Shown here: positions 45,174-56,654 of the stretch, in pieces
Position numbering within the stretch: the first letter of the stretch is position 1
Layout: every line of letters begins with the position of its first letter
NCBI GenBank assembly: GCA_021234155.1
Contig: JAJEKV010000388.1
Span: 179,800 to 243,799 of the forward strand
Direction of reading: 5' to 3'
Origin: Isoetes taiwanensis
Taxonomy: Eukaryota; Streptophyta; Lycopodiopsida; Isoetales; Isoetaceae
DNA length: 64,000 nt
The notes under the pieces: generated by a model
The model's input: the letters and a program-made list of their open reading frames with translations, nothing else
The model's database searches: none
What the model was told of the DNA's origin: nothing
Translations under genes and position numbers: made by a program

Positions 45174-45735
45174 GGATGGACAAAGGAAAAGAGTCTTTGG
45201 AGGTGCATGAGGGGGGATCGGGTAGTAAGGAAGAGAATTGAGGTAACCCAGGAAATCTCACGGTGCCATACAATCCAGAGTTAGAAGACCTCAATCCCTG
45301 GTGCATCTGCGAGGCGGACTGCTTGTGCTTAGAGAAAGGTCTTACTTCTTGTTTAAATTGTGGCCGGGTACATTGTCTATTCTCAGAACAGATTCACCAC
45401 TTTCGAGGGGGATGAAAGATCATGGATACAAACTGAGCCTGTTAGATTATCTTGGAGTCCTAGCTGATCGGAATGACACAGTGAGAAGGCGGGACAAGGA
45501 AAGGGTAATATCTTGCTTCAGTCTGCCGCAAATGCACGGCGATCAATCCGAAAGTTACAAGCATGATTTAGTGATAGGTGACTTGAGGAAAGATATGTGT
45601 GCACCGGCCGTGAAAAGAACCCTTTGGAGTATACGTCACGGGGCATTGTTAGCCGTAAACTCTTCAAAAAAAATACGTAAGGATGGAGAAACATCGCGAG
45701 AAAAGGAAGAATCGAAGAAAAGCTTGAGGGCTTAA
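45174..45735 (+). pseudogene. Cys-rich open segment resembling a C2HC5-type zinc finger
   Basis: From ATG 45174 the frame MDKGKESLEVHEGG runs to one stop and then continues in the same frame with LEDLNPWCICEADCLCL, KGLTSCLNCGRVHC (about 45292-45372). The SCLNCGRVHC block recalls the NCxxCGRIVC core of ASC-1/TRIP4-like zinc fingers. The spacing of the first cysteine pair is off by three residues and the last CxxC is not seen. A second frame (45405-45735) is open and basic. It could be the start of the LINE's ORF1 or a captured host fragment. Assignment is tentative. Confidence 0.25.
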
Positions 45736-46544
45736 AGCACGAAATAAGATTTGAGTAAGGCGGAAAGATAATACAGAGCAACGGGGAGGGGCGCCGGATC
45801 CGGCCTGTTCCAGACTGCAGCTGATAAATTTTTGTGATCTAATGGTGGTGTGCTATATGCCTTGTTTCAATCGCTCTGCATTACTTATGTCTTTGTTTTT
45901 ACTTTTAAGTTTTCGCTTTTTTCTTGCTCTTAGTGATAAGTCCTAGCCCAATTTTGATCATATGGCGCTAGAACTTTAACACCATCATATTACCATCTAT
46001 GATTTGCAAAAATCCTGAATTTTTTCCTCAGTTGTGATAGCACCGGAAATGGATCCGGCAAGTAGGAAAATGTAAAAGTGTACTGACAAATGAAATAGAA
46101 CACCGGGAAGTTCTTCTCGATCGCCAAAGTGATCTTTGCATTTTTTTTGTTGTTTGTTTGTTGTTTGTTTGTTGTTTGTTTGAATAGTTAAACAGCAGCA
46201 ACTTTTAGACGAGATAGGGAAATACAAAAAAAAAGCAATGAAGCGTGAAAACGAGGAGACAAAAGAGAGAATACAACGATATAATCGACTACAAAGTAAC
46301 AAGGAGGACCAAGCAAAAGGATCAAGACAACGCACGGGGGAAAAACAACAAAAGGAAAAAGGTGGCGGACAATAATGGCCCGATGCTAGACCACAATAGA
46401 GAGGCGTCACACAAGTACACAGTTGAACAGTACGGTGAAGTTAAGCTATTCGCAAAAACAACGGCAAAAAGGAACGGGGCCCAGAGATATATAGTAAATG
46501 TTCGGGACGAAAAGCGTCTGAAAAAGTTGGCGGATCGAGAGATT

Positions 46545-47000
46545 CAACCTCCATGCCGACACCGCGATAGCGAGGGCCGGACCCACCAACCGTTAAGTGT
46601 ACCAACGTAAATTCCCAAAAGACATGAGTAGTGGAAGATCGCGAAGATCCAAAGAGTAAAAGGCGGACGGAATAAGATCACGGGACGTAGAGGCTCACCT
46701 CGGCCAGACACCGGGATAGCGAGGGCTAGACCCACCAACTGGTAAATCCGGACCACTATAAACTCGACAAATCGTTAAAACCGCAAAAGTTGGCGTAAAA
46801 GCACTTCGAGACCTAAAAAGAGTATAAAGAGGGACGGGGAAAAGTTACGGAAGGACGAGAGGACTCACCTCCGCCAGACACCGGGATAGCGAGGGGCCAA
46901 AAGAGCCCACCAACCGGTATCCAGGACCACTATACACTCAAAAAAAATACAGGGGAAGGAGAACAAAAATACAATTAAAAGGACGGACTTTGATACACGG
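46545..47000 (+). repeat. LINE 5' tandem monomers (three units)
   Basis: The core ACACCGGGATAGCGAGGG with the following CCCACCAAC(C/T)GGTA occurs at 46559, 46708 and 46878, giving periods of about 149 and 170 bp. CTCACCTC precedes the last two. Repeated promoter-like monomers upstream of ORF1 are known from some animal LINEs; here they precede the coiled-coil ORF1-like frame. Confidence 0.65.
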
Positions 47001-47502
47001 GACAAGGTATATGGGCCAAGGGAATTGCGGCCTCTCAACTAACTCCTCGGAATACGACTAAGGACATAAAGACAACTACAGAATCCGAGAACATGGAAGG
47101 AGGAGATCACTCATAGCGAAATCTTCATAGAGAGACACCGAGGGATCAAACGAAAAAAATAAATGATGGGGGCAGGAATAATTAAGGGTAGCTATCACAA
47201 TATTTCGAATTCAAAAATGGGATTAACGGCGATAATTTTTGAATTCTTGAATTAGAGGACCGTTCAGCAGCGCAATATATAGACTCAACATAGTAAGGAT
47301 ACCAACCCCTCCCACGGATTTGGTAGCGGTTTTTCGAGCACAATGACAATCCACAAAGACCGCATAAAGAAACTCAAGAGCAATGGCGGAAAGCAAAGCA
47401 TCTCGGCCGGCAAAGGAAAGCGAAATGGCAAGGGTACCGAGAAGTCGGCAAGACCTCCAAGATTTTCTCGCCGATGGATAAGCACGGAGTCCAGGACCCC
47501 GT

Positions 47503-47994
47503 ATGGATGCCCTTAACACACTAGCGAAACGCCAACCGTATCACGGTAGCCATCTCCAACATGGACGGAGGATAGAAGGGGTGGAAAAGACAATAAGAGA
47601 TGCAAACAGCGGGATGAACGAAATTGAGGAGGAAAAAGCCAAGATCCGGAAAAGGTTGGTTGAATTAGAAAAAGGAAATGTTGAATTGGATGCATGGGAA
47701 TCATTTGATAGAATAAAAAAAGATATCATGGAGTATGAGGAGCGTAATAGAATTAAGCATGACGTTAAGGCTGATAGGGGTAGTGAGAAACCTAACGAGG
47801 ACACATATCGAAGTTACCGCGAAGTGATGGAGACGGTGTTCAAGGAGCATCGGAGTGTCATTGTCAAAGCAAAGACGATCAGGACAATGGAGAGGGCGGG
47901 CGGGCATATAAACATCTCGAGACCCGACAGCCAAAGAGAGAATATCGCCACGGAGGGTCCGGTGAGAAATGGGATCATAGTTCAGAAGCTCTAA
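47503..47994 (+). CDS. LINE ORF1-like coiled-coil protein
   Basis: A 163-codon frame is rich in Lys and Glu with heptad-like spacing (EEEKAKIRKRLVELEKGN and EYEERNRIKHDVKADRG), predicting a coiled coil of about 60-100 residues. In LINEs, ORF1 products are RNA-binding and often trimerise by a coiled coil. The frame lies 0.5 kb upstream of the endonuclease. No zinc knuckle or RRM is visible in it. It could also be the N-terminal part of the main polyprotein. The true start is not certain because the surrounding sequence shifts frame. Confidence 0.4.
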   Translation: MDALNTLAKRQPYHGSHLQHGRRIEGVEKTIRDANSGMNEIEEEKAKIRKRLVELEKGNVELDAWESFDRIKKDIMEYEERNRIKHDVKADRGSEKPNEDTYRSYREVMETVFKEHRSVIVKAKTIRTMERAGGHINISRPDSQRENIATEGPVRNGIIVQKL

Positions 47995-48514
47995 CAATCA
48001 TGCAACGACAAGGACCATTGGGGAACTAGCCAAAGCAAGGGAACTAAATCGTGCAGAATACAAAGTGTGGGTCAAGAATGGCAAGGTGTTCCCGCACAAA
48101 AGGACACGGAATTTGCAGGGCCAGGACAAGGACGTATGAGGGATATCGAACCGGGGAAGGAGACCGTGTGGGGAAGGAGAACATCAAGCCCTGTGAATGA
48201 TACCAACAAAAGGGCGGAAAACGGGACATCGAGGGAATAAGAATAAAGAATAGCTCGGAGGCGCAGCCATCACAAAGAAAGAGGAAGAAACGAAAAAGGG
48301 GAAGGCTTAAAACCGAGGTCCCCGGGCAAGGGAGCGTGGGTACAACCCCCCGCCAGCTAGCGACCGGGGGCCAAGGAAGGATGGTGAAATCTAAGGTAAC
48401 AAACAGAACCCCGAGAGGGCAACCGCACAGGGAGGAGACGCTGAAGATATGGTATTGGAATCAGACTGGGTATCCGTAGGACTTACGGAGAGGGCTGGAG
48501 GGAGCGCATAATGA

Positions 48515-48905
48515 TGACATAATATGCCTAGTAGAAACATGGGAACACAACATAAAGAGGTCTGGGAGGAGGAGGGATACCAAAGCTATTCACCTGTTGG
48601 AAAGATAAGAACTTCAAAGGAAGAGGGAGTGGGCCTAGCTTTGTTATGTCAAGGAGAATGTAGCAAATGGTACATGTATTTTACACTCGAGGATGTCAAT
48701 AAAAGATACATGGTACTTAGTATGCAATTGCAAAATAAAACGGATCTAATATCGATCATAGCATATTACCCACCGAGTAGTGACAAACTAGAATCAATTA
48801 GAATTGGGGAAACCATGATGAAATGGAAGGAACAGGGACCAATGATACTAATAGGAGATCTAAATGCGAGAACATGTCGAGCAAGCGCCAATATACAAGT
48901 ATAGA
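48515..48905 (+). pseudogene. LINE APE-type endonuclease, partial
   Basis: The frame 48524-48904 shows the endonuclease order: an ETW-like ICLVETWE block just before it in another frame (about 48521-48545), GVGLALLCQG, LISIIAYYPPSSDK and finally GPMILIGDLNAR, the catalytic GD.NAR block near 48837-48873. It stops shortly after; the later SDH block is not clear. Its place upstream of RT fits the LINE order. A stop and frame changes make this copy non-functional as read. Confidence 0.75.
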
Positions 48906-50234
48906 TGAAACAAATGGACAATGGACCCAAACGGCAAGATCAAAAAGAATGGAATAGACGAACGGAGGACAAGATGTAGATCAATGCTAAGGGGAACTAC
49001 ATCGCCGAGGTATGCTGCACCACAAAGGGGCCATCATAGCCAATGGGGTTCAGAGATGGCCGTGATCGTGGGAATTCACAAGTCGTAACGCCATGGGAGA
49101 AGTATAGTAGATTACGAATAAATGAATGAACAAAAGCAGTGTAAAGTGATAGAAATTCAGACCCTAGAATGGCCAATTGGGAGGAGGGAGAGTCACAGCC
49201 CATGCGTTGACAATTACAAGTGGGGGAACAACCAAGAATGAAGAACAAAGATGGACGGTGAGAGAGACAGGGGAAAGCTGAAAAATACATTTCCAGAACA
49301 AACACGCAGCACATCGCTGTGCAAGTAATCAAAGAGGAAATGGGAAAATGGAAATGGGAGGAGCATAGGGCGACGAGAATGGAAATGCGCCAATGACATA
49401 ACAAAGGAAAGTGGCATTAGAAATCTTCGAAAAGAAGGAAGAGAAAGGAAAATAGTGCCTTCAAATCTTTAATATGGTATGACGATGAGTGCAAAGAACG
49501 AGAGAAGGAAAGTCAAGGCGCATAGAGGTAAGGAAACATATCAAAAGGAAAGAGCGATATACCTAAAGTTACCGAAAGCAAAGAGGAATAAGAATCTGAT
49601 GCAAAGATCAATGGGGACCGCCAAGCTAATCAAAAACAACCACGTAAGTTCGGGTGGATTTAAAGAGAAAAAGCAAGGGAATAAGGGAAGTGAAATCACA
49701 CAGGGCAGCATTGGAACAAAGAAGGATGGGAAAACTATCTTGAAAAACTATATAAGACGGGGGCACCCCCAAAGACCAATACCGAACCGCAGATAACGGA
49801 CCTAATCGCTTTTTAACGCATGTGAAGTGATGATAGCTTTGAATGGGATGGCCAATAACAAGGCCCCGTGACTTATACCTGATTAATCTGTGGAAGTACA
49901 AAAATGTGCGATACCATTATAGTAAAGGTGACGAGATATTCAATGGTATAATACACAATGTGGCTCCTGGACGGATGGGCGCATTAACAGGTCATACCCC
50001 TACACAAGGGGGAAGCAAACAGAACCCGGAAACTACGAACAATAATGGTAAGTTCCATTTTCGCAAAGTGGTAATGGGAAGGTTCTAGACAATAAATTAA
50101 AGCAATGGGCGAGGCGGGGGGAATTTGAGAGCGAGGGGCAAGCAAGCAGACGGAACACTCAACAACGGACCATCTAGTGACCTCCCGGATACTAATAGAG
50201 CATAATAGAGGCCACGGAAAGAAAGTGATATGTC

Positions 50235-51000
50235 GCTTTTGTGGACTTGGAAAAGCTTTTGACACAGTACCAAGGGAAAAGCTTATACAGAGGCTTGTAG
50301 ACATGCAAGCACCGAGACATGGTAGGGGCAATTGCCAGGTTGTACTATAATGTATATGCTAAAATAGAAGAAGAAGGAAAGGCAATAGACTGTGACACAG
50401 GAGTCAAACAGGGATGTCCCTTATCTCCAACATTGTTCGGAATATATATAGATGCCCTACAGGATTTTATAGCAGAACAGCAAGGGGATGTGGGGCTCTA
50501 CACTCGGGAACCAAAGTACCTATCATGCTATATGCTGATGATTTGGGCATGATGGCCACAAAGAACAAGGGAATGCAATGTGTTATTGAAATTACTAGAG
50601 ATCTTCTGGAAAAGCGAGGGGCTAACAAAGTGAATCTCACAAAAACTAAAATAGTCTTTTTTGGTAACAGGAATAGTCACAAGCCGTTCAAATACCTAGG
50701 GACAGAATTAGAAGAAGCAACAGAGTACAAGTATCTAGGGTATGATACACATGGCACAGGGAAATGGGCGAAAGGGGCAGATGCTAGATTTCAAGCAGCC
50801 ATAGGAAGCTACTATAACATGAAAAACTTCTGCAACAGAAACAGAATAATAGACTGGGAAATTAAATGCTACCTATTTGGCGCGGAAGTCGCCACAACAC
50901 AGCCTATACGGGCGGAAGCCCGGGGACCGGGCTACCAGACAAGAAATGGGAAAAAGCAAGAAGGAATTTTTCGGGCGCCTACATAAACAGAATTCAAACT
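50235..51000 (+). pseudogene. LINE reverse transcriptase
   Basis: Motifs in order: FVDLEKAFDTVPREKL (about 50241-50288, first catalytic Asp), GVKQGCPLSPTLFGIYID (about 50401-50455), LYADDLGMMATK (about 50527-50565, the catalytic YADD box) and NLTKTKIVFFG followed by KYLGYDTHGTGKW (50630-50770). Two frame changes separate them. This is the best-preserved RT of a LINE in the window. The YADD aspartates are intact. Confidence 0.85.
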
Positions 51001-51029
51001 AAGAGCAAACACACCAACCGACAACCATA

Positions 51030-51740
51030 GTGTATGAGATGTGCCAGAAACCTATGGAAGTGAGGGCATGGGAAAGGACCATCAGATACATCATAAGAAA
51101 TAATGTAGGTGAGAAGGCAGAGAAGCTAGCAAGCATCGCAATCAACGAATCAGCAAGGTCGCACATCACCACAAGCAGTGGATGGTTTAGGGATGTAGCA
51201 ATATGGACCAGAGAAATGGGGCTGAATCTGTTTTAACCGATCGATGAAGGCCAATGGAATGAGGAGTGGGCAAGTAAAGCTACGCTGGCATGGCTGCAAA
51301 AAGCACACAGACCCAAAACACTCGCTTGTATCAATATTTAATCCAGAGCGGATGATAGGACAACAAATGTACCAAGATAACATGCTTGGAAAACGGAGAA
51401 GAGATATCTTAGCAAAGTTCAGGATGGGATGTCATGATCTGAGAATTGAAAAGGACAGGTGGAGAAAAGTAGACAAACAGACAAAGCTATGCGTAATCTG
51501 TGGACAGAGTGGAAATAGAGGACTAAAACCACATGCTTAATGAATGTCCAACTTACACGCATTATCGAGAAAAGTACAAGAGAGTAAGATGGGGCAATCG
51601 ATTACATACCATAATGGCAGGGGACGTAAACAATGGGAGATCCGCAGATGCAATACGGGAGATGCCGAATGCATTAACAGGAAGCACATGAACAAAAGGG
51701 CTTACGATATGATTTGCTCAAGAGGCAAATCATAGACTTC
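51030..51740 (+). pseudogene. LINE C-terminal region with CCHC-like zinc finger
   Basis: Open pieces (51030-51236, 51244-51540) continue the LINE polyprotein. LCVICGQSGNRGLKPH (about 51486-51533), followed out of frame by a cysteine in LNECPTYTH, matches the C-x2-C-x-H-x-C finger found at the end of many LINE ORF2 proteins. It probably binds nucleic acid. Frame shifts occur at about 51237 and 51535. Confidence 0.6.
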
Positions 51741-51984
51741 ACTAAATAAATGTACTTTAAAGTCGCTGTTTGATATAGACTACACCAAGACGGGCCTAGA
51801 AGCCGGAACAAAGTAGGGTGCCGGCATTAATAGGAAAAAGTGAGCCTTCAGAAGGCTACAACAAAACAGCGTGATGAGCTAGTAGCCCCCACCAGGGAGC
51901 TCGCCCACGCTACACAAGTCCAGAGGCCTCAGGGCACAAGGGACAATAATGTATTCTATTCTATTCTATTCTATTTCAATAAAG

Positions 51985-53055
51985 TTCAAAAAAGGACAAA
52001 ATGTAGATATGGCTCACTTGTTTGATTGAACCTACATTGACATTAAAACAAAACTACAAGTCTCTTGCTTTGTCAAACTACATTCCTGAAGGTATATAGC
52101 AGCACTTAGAACATATAAACAGGTCAGTGTATCCATGGGCCGATTGGTCAAGCGTGGTCCTTAATGTGACATTAAGAAAGATCTACAAAATGTGAGATCT
52201 GAAATTGTCAACACTATTTGTTATATGTTTGCCATCACCAACACATCAATCCATGGAGGAAAACTACTTGAGCGAGTTGTGAGATATTATGTACTCCTAT
52301 AATGCAAAAAAGTGAGGAAAGATGAATATTTTACACGAGATATAACTCTCCATTCTATGCCTTTCTTCATTTGATAGAGCCGAGCAAGCCCAAAGAACTG
52401 GAATCTCCTAGTGATAACAACAAGTTAGATGGACGATGATAAGATATCAACTGAGAAAAGAGAAACGCCTCCGTTATTCCTTGAATATACTTAATAATCT
52501 AACCTGTTTAAGCTGACCACGACACTTCGAGAGAAGCACAATTTGGCACTATATATGGACTCACCACCAGTGCCATAGCCCATGGTAAAATCTCCTCCCG
52601 GCACATGAATTGGGATGACCCTGGAAGGATGAACCCTTGTAATGCATTGGCACACTGCACCTTCCCACTCCCTTTCTCCAAAGTGCAAAGTGCCCGAAAT
52701 TCTCTAAGGCCAGGGCGTGGTATCTGCATACGGTTCCATCACAACTCGGCCTACTTTAGATCCTCCAATTGCGACGTCAAAGAAAACTTTTGGATTTGCC
52801 ATGTTTATATGTAACTGGTTGATCGAGAAAAGTACCTGCTCTGGAAGGGAAGGCTCAGCTTGATCTGCTACTCTGCTGCCCGCTTCATTGAATGGTGCAG
52901 TCGAACAGCAAAATTCTTCACGGTGGTATCTAGAGCATTCTGCACCCGTTTCATGAAAAAAACACCCGAAACGGTTTCTCTAACATGAATGCAAATCAAC
53001 GACAAAAAAAAAACCCTAAAAAAATTCAACGCGCGAGATTTTGCGCACAGATTAT
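51985..53055. other. Intergenic DNA between LINE and element B
   Basis: Contains the second copy of a 210-bp repeat (52072-52280). No coding domain is recognised; a run of A at 53004-53013 and AAACCCTAA motifs lie near 53010-53020. Confidence 0.35.
52072..52280. repeat. Segment repeated on the far side of a LINE, copy 2
   Basis: Direct-orientation partner of 43024-43236. It keeps the same block order with scattered substitutions and short deletions. Confidence 0.7.
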
Positions 53056-53640
53056 CCTAAAACTCCTTTATTACTATATATAGATAAGAGGTTCCTCCAT
53101 CCTCTTGCTTTATCGTCTATTATTCACAAAATTTTATGGCTTACACCATTATTATTACTATTGTTCCAAAAAAAATCTCTAATTAAGATTCCTTATCGTT
53201 TCCTTACAACATATTATGACAAAATGTGTGTTGCAAGTCTTCGCAGTGCGACTTTCCTGCCACTAGACTCTCCTATTGGCCTGCAGGTCCAACACTACGT
53301 TAGTATACATTTAATTATTATAAAGTTGGTTGTTAGGGAACCACCCATTAATTACAATTTACATGGATGCAAGGCTAATCTCCCGACGTAGGAAGATTAT
53401 GTTTCTTCCGTCTTGGCCGTGGAGGCAGCGCTCTATCATGCCTAGGATGATCACTCATGCCTACACCTTTAATTGCCTTAGGCGTGAAGGGTGGCGTGCT
53501 TCCTGTATTTGGGCGTGAAGGATGGCGTCCTTCCAGTGAAGGCATTGACTAGAGGTGCTTTCCTATCAATGCATGCCTCTCAAGGTCATCTACTTCCGTG
53601 GGATGGAAGTAGACTTTTTAATCTACCTTCCACTCACCTA

Positions 53641-54905
53641 TCGAGTTGGTGTCGACTACTTCGGTGACGAGCCGACCCTTGCATTGCTCCATGAATTGGG
53701 GGTACTGCTTCTCCAAATCTGATTGTAGTACCCACCTAGCGTCTTCCACAGGTAAGTGCATCCATTTCACTAGGTATTAGAGAAATTGGGATCTTCTTGT
53801 CTTCTTATCGGCTCTGTCAAGAAGAACCTCTGGGACGATTTCAAGCTGGTCGTCCGTCATTTCCAGTAACTCGGTTGTCTCCAATACTTCCTCTAGATTA
53901 GGAGTGTGCCTCTTTAGGAGACTTACATGGAAGACCCTATGGGTTTTGAGATGTGCTGGCAGGTCCAACTTGTAGGATTGGCTTCCTACTCTTTTGGTTA
54001 TTCTGAAAGGCCCAGCCCATCTTGGAGCAAGCTTCTTGCAGTTGCCGATGCGGAGCTTGGCCTGCTTCACCTTGATCTTCAACCATACATTGTCTCCCAC
54101 CTGAAATTCCTTTATCGTCCTGTGCTTATCGGCTATGCTTTTCTGCCTGCTTCTTGCTGCTAGAAGGTATCCTCTTACCTCCTCCACTAGCTGCTGCATA
54201 TCTGATAACATCAGCTGGGAGACTTCCACGTTTGACACTAGATTGTGCCAAGTATCTGGGGTAAGACACTGATACCCATAATTAATCATGAAAGGAGACA
54301 TTTGGGATGACTCCTGCTTTGTGCTGTTGTAGGCGAACTCCACTACGTGGATGAAATCATCCCACTTAGACTGTTTATTCCACACATAGCTCCTTAGCAT
54401 ATCTTCAATGATCCGGTTGGTTCGCTCCGACCATCCGTCTGCGGGTGATATGCTGTGCTCATCGAGAGCTTCATCTGAATGGTGGCAAACAAATCCTGCC
54501 AGAATGCACTCACAAATTTAGAATCCCTATCCGAGATTATCTCCCTCGGCATCCCGTGGAGTCTAAAGATCTCTTTGCTGAACAAGACGGCAGTGTCCAA
54601 TGCCATGTCTGTGGTCCTACACGGCACGAAATGTGCCATCTTCGACAACTTGTCCACCGCCACCATTAGTGCATCCTTGCCTCTTACTGTCCTTGGAAGT
54701 CATGTAATGAAATCCATACTTATGACTTCCCATTTTGCATTCGGCACTGGCAATGGCTCTAAGGCTCCCGGAATTCGGAATTGCTCCGCCTTTGTCTGCT
54801 GGCATAACTGGCACTCTCAAATGTACCTTGCTATATGCTTCTTCATGCCGGGCCAGAAGTACCTGCTTCTGATCTTGAAATATGTCTTCATGAACCCTGC
54901 ATGAC
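53641..54905 (-). pseudogene. Integrase with chromodomain, element B
   Basis: Reading from 54905 downward: GFMKTYFKIRSRYFWPGMKK and ECQLCQQTK (zinc-binding domain end, CxxC kept), VISMDFIT (first Asp), SDRDSKFVSAFWQD (second Asp, about 54520), then YHPQTDG. Frame changes follow near 54440. The frame 53777-54400 (207 codons) continues through the GPY/F-like APRWAGPFRITKRVG segment and KVF/RVFHVSLLKRHTPN. The chromodomain (YLVKW-like, then ARWVLQSDLEKQYPQF) reads on past a stop at about 53778 to about 53700. It has two in-frame stops and a shift, so it is not functional as read. Confidence 0.85.
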
Positions 54906-56090
54906 CAGCTATGGGACTATTGTGTGTATCGTGGAGTATTAGCTTCCTTACTCCCGAAGATTCTGGTACACACAACTTATTCTTATGATATAGCAGGTTA
55001 CCTTCCTTCTTATAATGCTTGAAGGTCTCCCTTTCCTTATCTGTTCTTGCCTCTTTCAAAGGCTTGTCCATACTTCTCTAAAGTCGCCATCTGTTGGCAA
55101 CGTCTCTTCGATCCTTTTGCCATACTCACTTGTGAGAGTCGATATGGCATTGCAATGTGTCCTTGTCTTCAATGGCCTCCTGGAGAGCGCATCTGCATTT
55201 AGCTTGCCTGGCTTGTAGACTATTTCGAAGTCGTACTCTTCGAGAAATTCCATCCTTTGTCTCAAATTCATGAGTGGTTGCGTGAAGATGTACTGGAGAC
55301 TTTGATGATCTGTATCTAGTTGGAACTTTCTTCCCAACAAGTAGTGTCTCCAGATTCTCAAGCCTCTCACAATGGCCAAAAGCTCTTGGTCGTGAGTCGG
55401 GTAGCGTTGCTCTGCATCATTCATCTTCTTGGAGTCGTATGCGACTACCCTTCCCTCCTGCATGAGGACTGCACCTGTTGCTATCTTGCTAGTATCTGTT
55501 GCCACAAGCTTATCCTTGGCTGGATCTGGCAAGATTAAGACTAACGCGGTCGTTAAAGCTTCCTTCAACGTCTCAAATGCTGCATGGGCCTTCCTTTGCC
55601 AATGACTCACCCAATCTTTTATCTTTCCTGCTTTGGTGAGATCCATCAATGGAGCTGCCACCTTTGCAAAGTTCTTGACGAACTTCCTATAATACCCTGC
55701 TAAGCCGAGGAAGCTCCTTACTTCATGGGTGTTCTTTGGTGCCAGCCAATCAATTACCGCTTCAATCTTTGCAGGATCGGTGGAGATCCCTTCTGCTGTG
55801 ATTACATGCCCCAAGTACTCCACCCTTTCTGTTGCGAAGTGATACTTGTATAGCTTCGCAAAAAGCTGATGCCTCCTCAACTTTTCAAGTACTTTTCTCA
55901 AGTGTTGGACATGCTCCTCTAAGGATTTGCTGTAGACTAAAATGTCATCAAAGAAAACTATGATGAAAGCATCTAGGAACTCGCGGAAAACATCATTCAT
56001 GAGCTCATAACTGTGAACTCATAATGGCCATATCTCGTCCTGAATGCAGACTTATGGATGTCCTCTTCCTTGATTCTTATCTGGTCTCTT
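54817..56090 (-). pseudogene. Reverse transcriptase (N-terminus deleted) and RNase H, element B
   Basis: The frame 55056-56000 is open for 314 codons. It starts with the palm box region VFFDDILVYSKS and continues through the thumb (FLGLAGYYRKFVKNFAKVA) into RNase H: LVATDTSKIATGAVL, THDQELLAIV and FQLDTDHQSLQYIF, then ADALSRRP. The RT fingers and first catalytic Asp are missing. The segment just before the palm joins directly to [14 protein letters not shown] (about 56025-56065) and then to protease-linker sequence. A duplicated CTCTTTCTCTTCCTTGATTC motif marks that deletion point. The enzyme cannot work because of this deletion. Confidence 0.88.
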
Positions 56091-56105
56091 TCTCTTCCTT
56101 GATTC

Positions 56106-56654
56106 TTATTTGGCCTCTTTCTCTTCCTCTGTCTCCCGCTCGTCGACTTCGAGTTTAAAGACATAGGCCACTTGCTCCTTCCTTATGCACTTAAGTAACT
56201 TCTTACTAGACATGCATTGCATGATTGGGGTGACTTCTTTACCTGTTATCTTAATGACCTTGCCCTCTAGCGTTGTTAAGGTTACTTTTCGTTTCCCACA
56301 ATCAATCACGGCTCCAGCCGGTCCAAGGTATTCCATGCCTATGATCAAGTTGTACTTGCCGATGTTCATCATTTCAGCTCCCATTGCAACATTGATACCT
56401 GGCAAGTCTATGCTGAAGTTGATCCTCTTCCCTGCTGTGTGTCGGATTGCCCCACTTGCCAACACAACCGGCCTAGGCTTGGACTTCAAAGGCTTCAGCT
56501 TCAACGTTTGTACCATCCTTGGCGAAGCAAAATTGTGGGTACTCCCTGTGTCTATCAACACTATGAAGGATTTGGCTTGGGCCTTCCTAGTCGTCAAAAT
56601 GACTTGATACTGACTCTCAGCATTCTCGGAATCAATAGCGCAAAGATGTGGCAC
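56106..56654 (-). CDS. Retropepsin-like aspartic protease, element B
   Basis: A 182-codon open frame with the active-site block [15 protein letters not shown] (about 56525-56569), followed by [20 protein letters not shown] and [18 protein letters not shown] (near 56305-56358), the second conserved strand. The length and order fit Ty3/gypsy proteases, which process Gag-Pol as dimers. The C-terminal [12 protein letters not shown] tail runs into the deletion junction before RT. The catalytic Asp-Thr-Gly is intact. Confidence 0.85.
   Translation of the reverse strand: MPHLCAIDSENAESQYQVILTTRKAQAKSFIVLIDTGSTHNFASPRMVQTLKLKPLKSKPRPVVLASGAIRHTAGKRINFSIDLPGINVAMGAEMMNIGKYNLIIGMEYLGPAGAVIDCGKRKVTLTTLEGKVIKITGKEVTPIMQCMSSKKLLKCIRKEQVAYVFKLEVDERETEEEKEAK

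Larger units (their letters stand above)
45060..51985 (+). mobile_element. Large LINE with 5' monomers, ORF1-like, endonuclease, RT and zinc finger
   Basis: Plus-strand non-LTR element. The RT, endonuclease and C-terminal CCHC-like motifs are clear (listed separately). It ends with the pentanucleotide repeat ATTCT (51954-51975), a typical LINE microsatellite tail, then AATAAAG. Upstream it has a repeated 5' region at 46.5-47 kb and possibly starts near a TATA-like ATATAAATAG at 45076. The left border is uncertain, so 45060 is an outer estimate. Frames are broken in many places. Confidence 0.65.
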
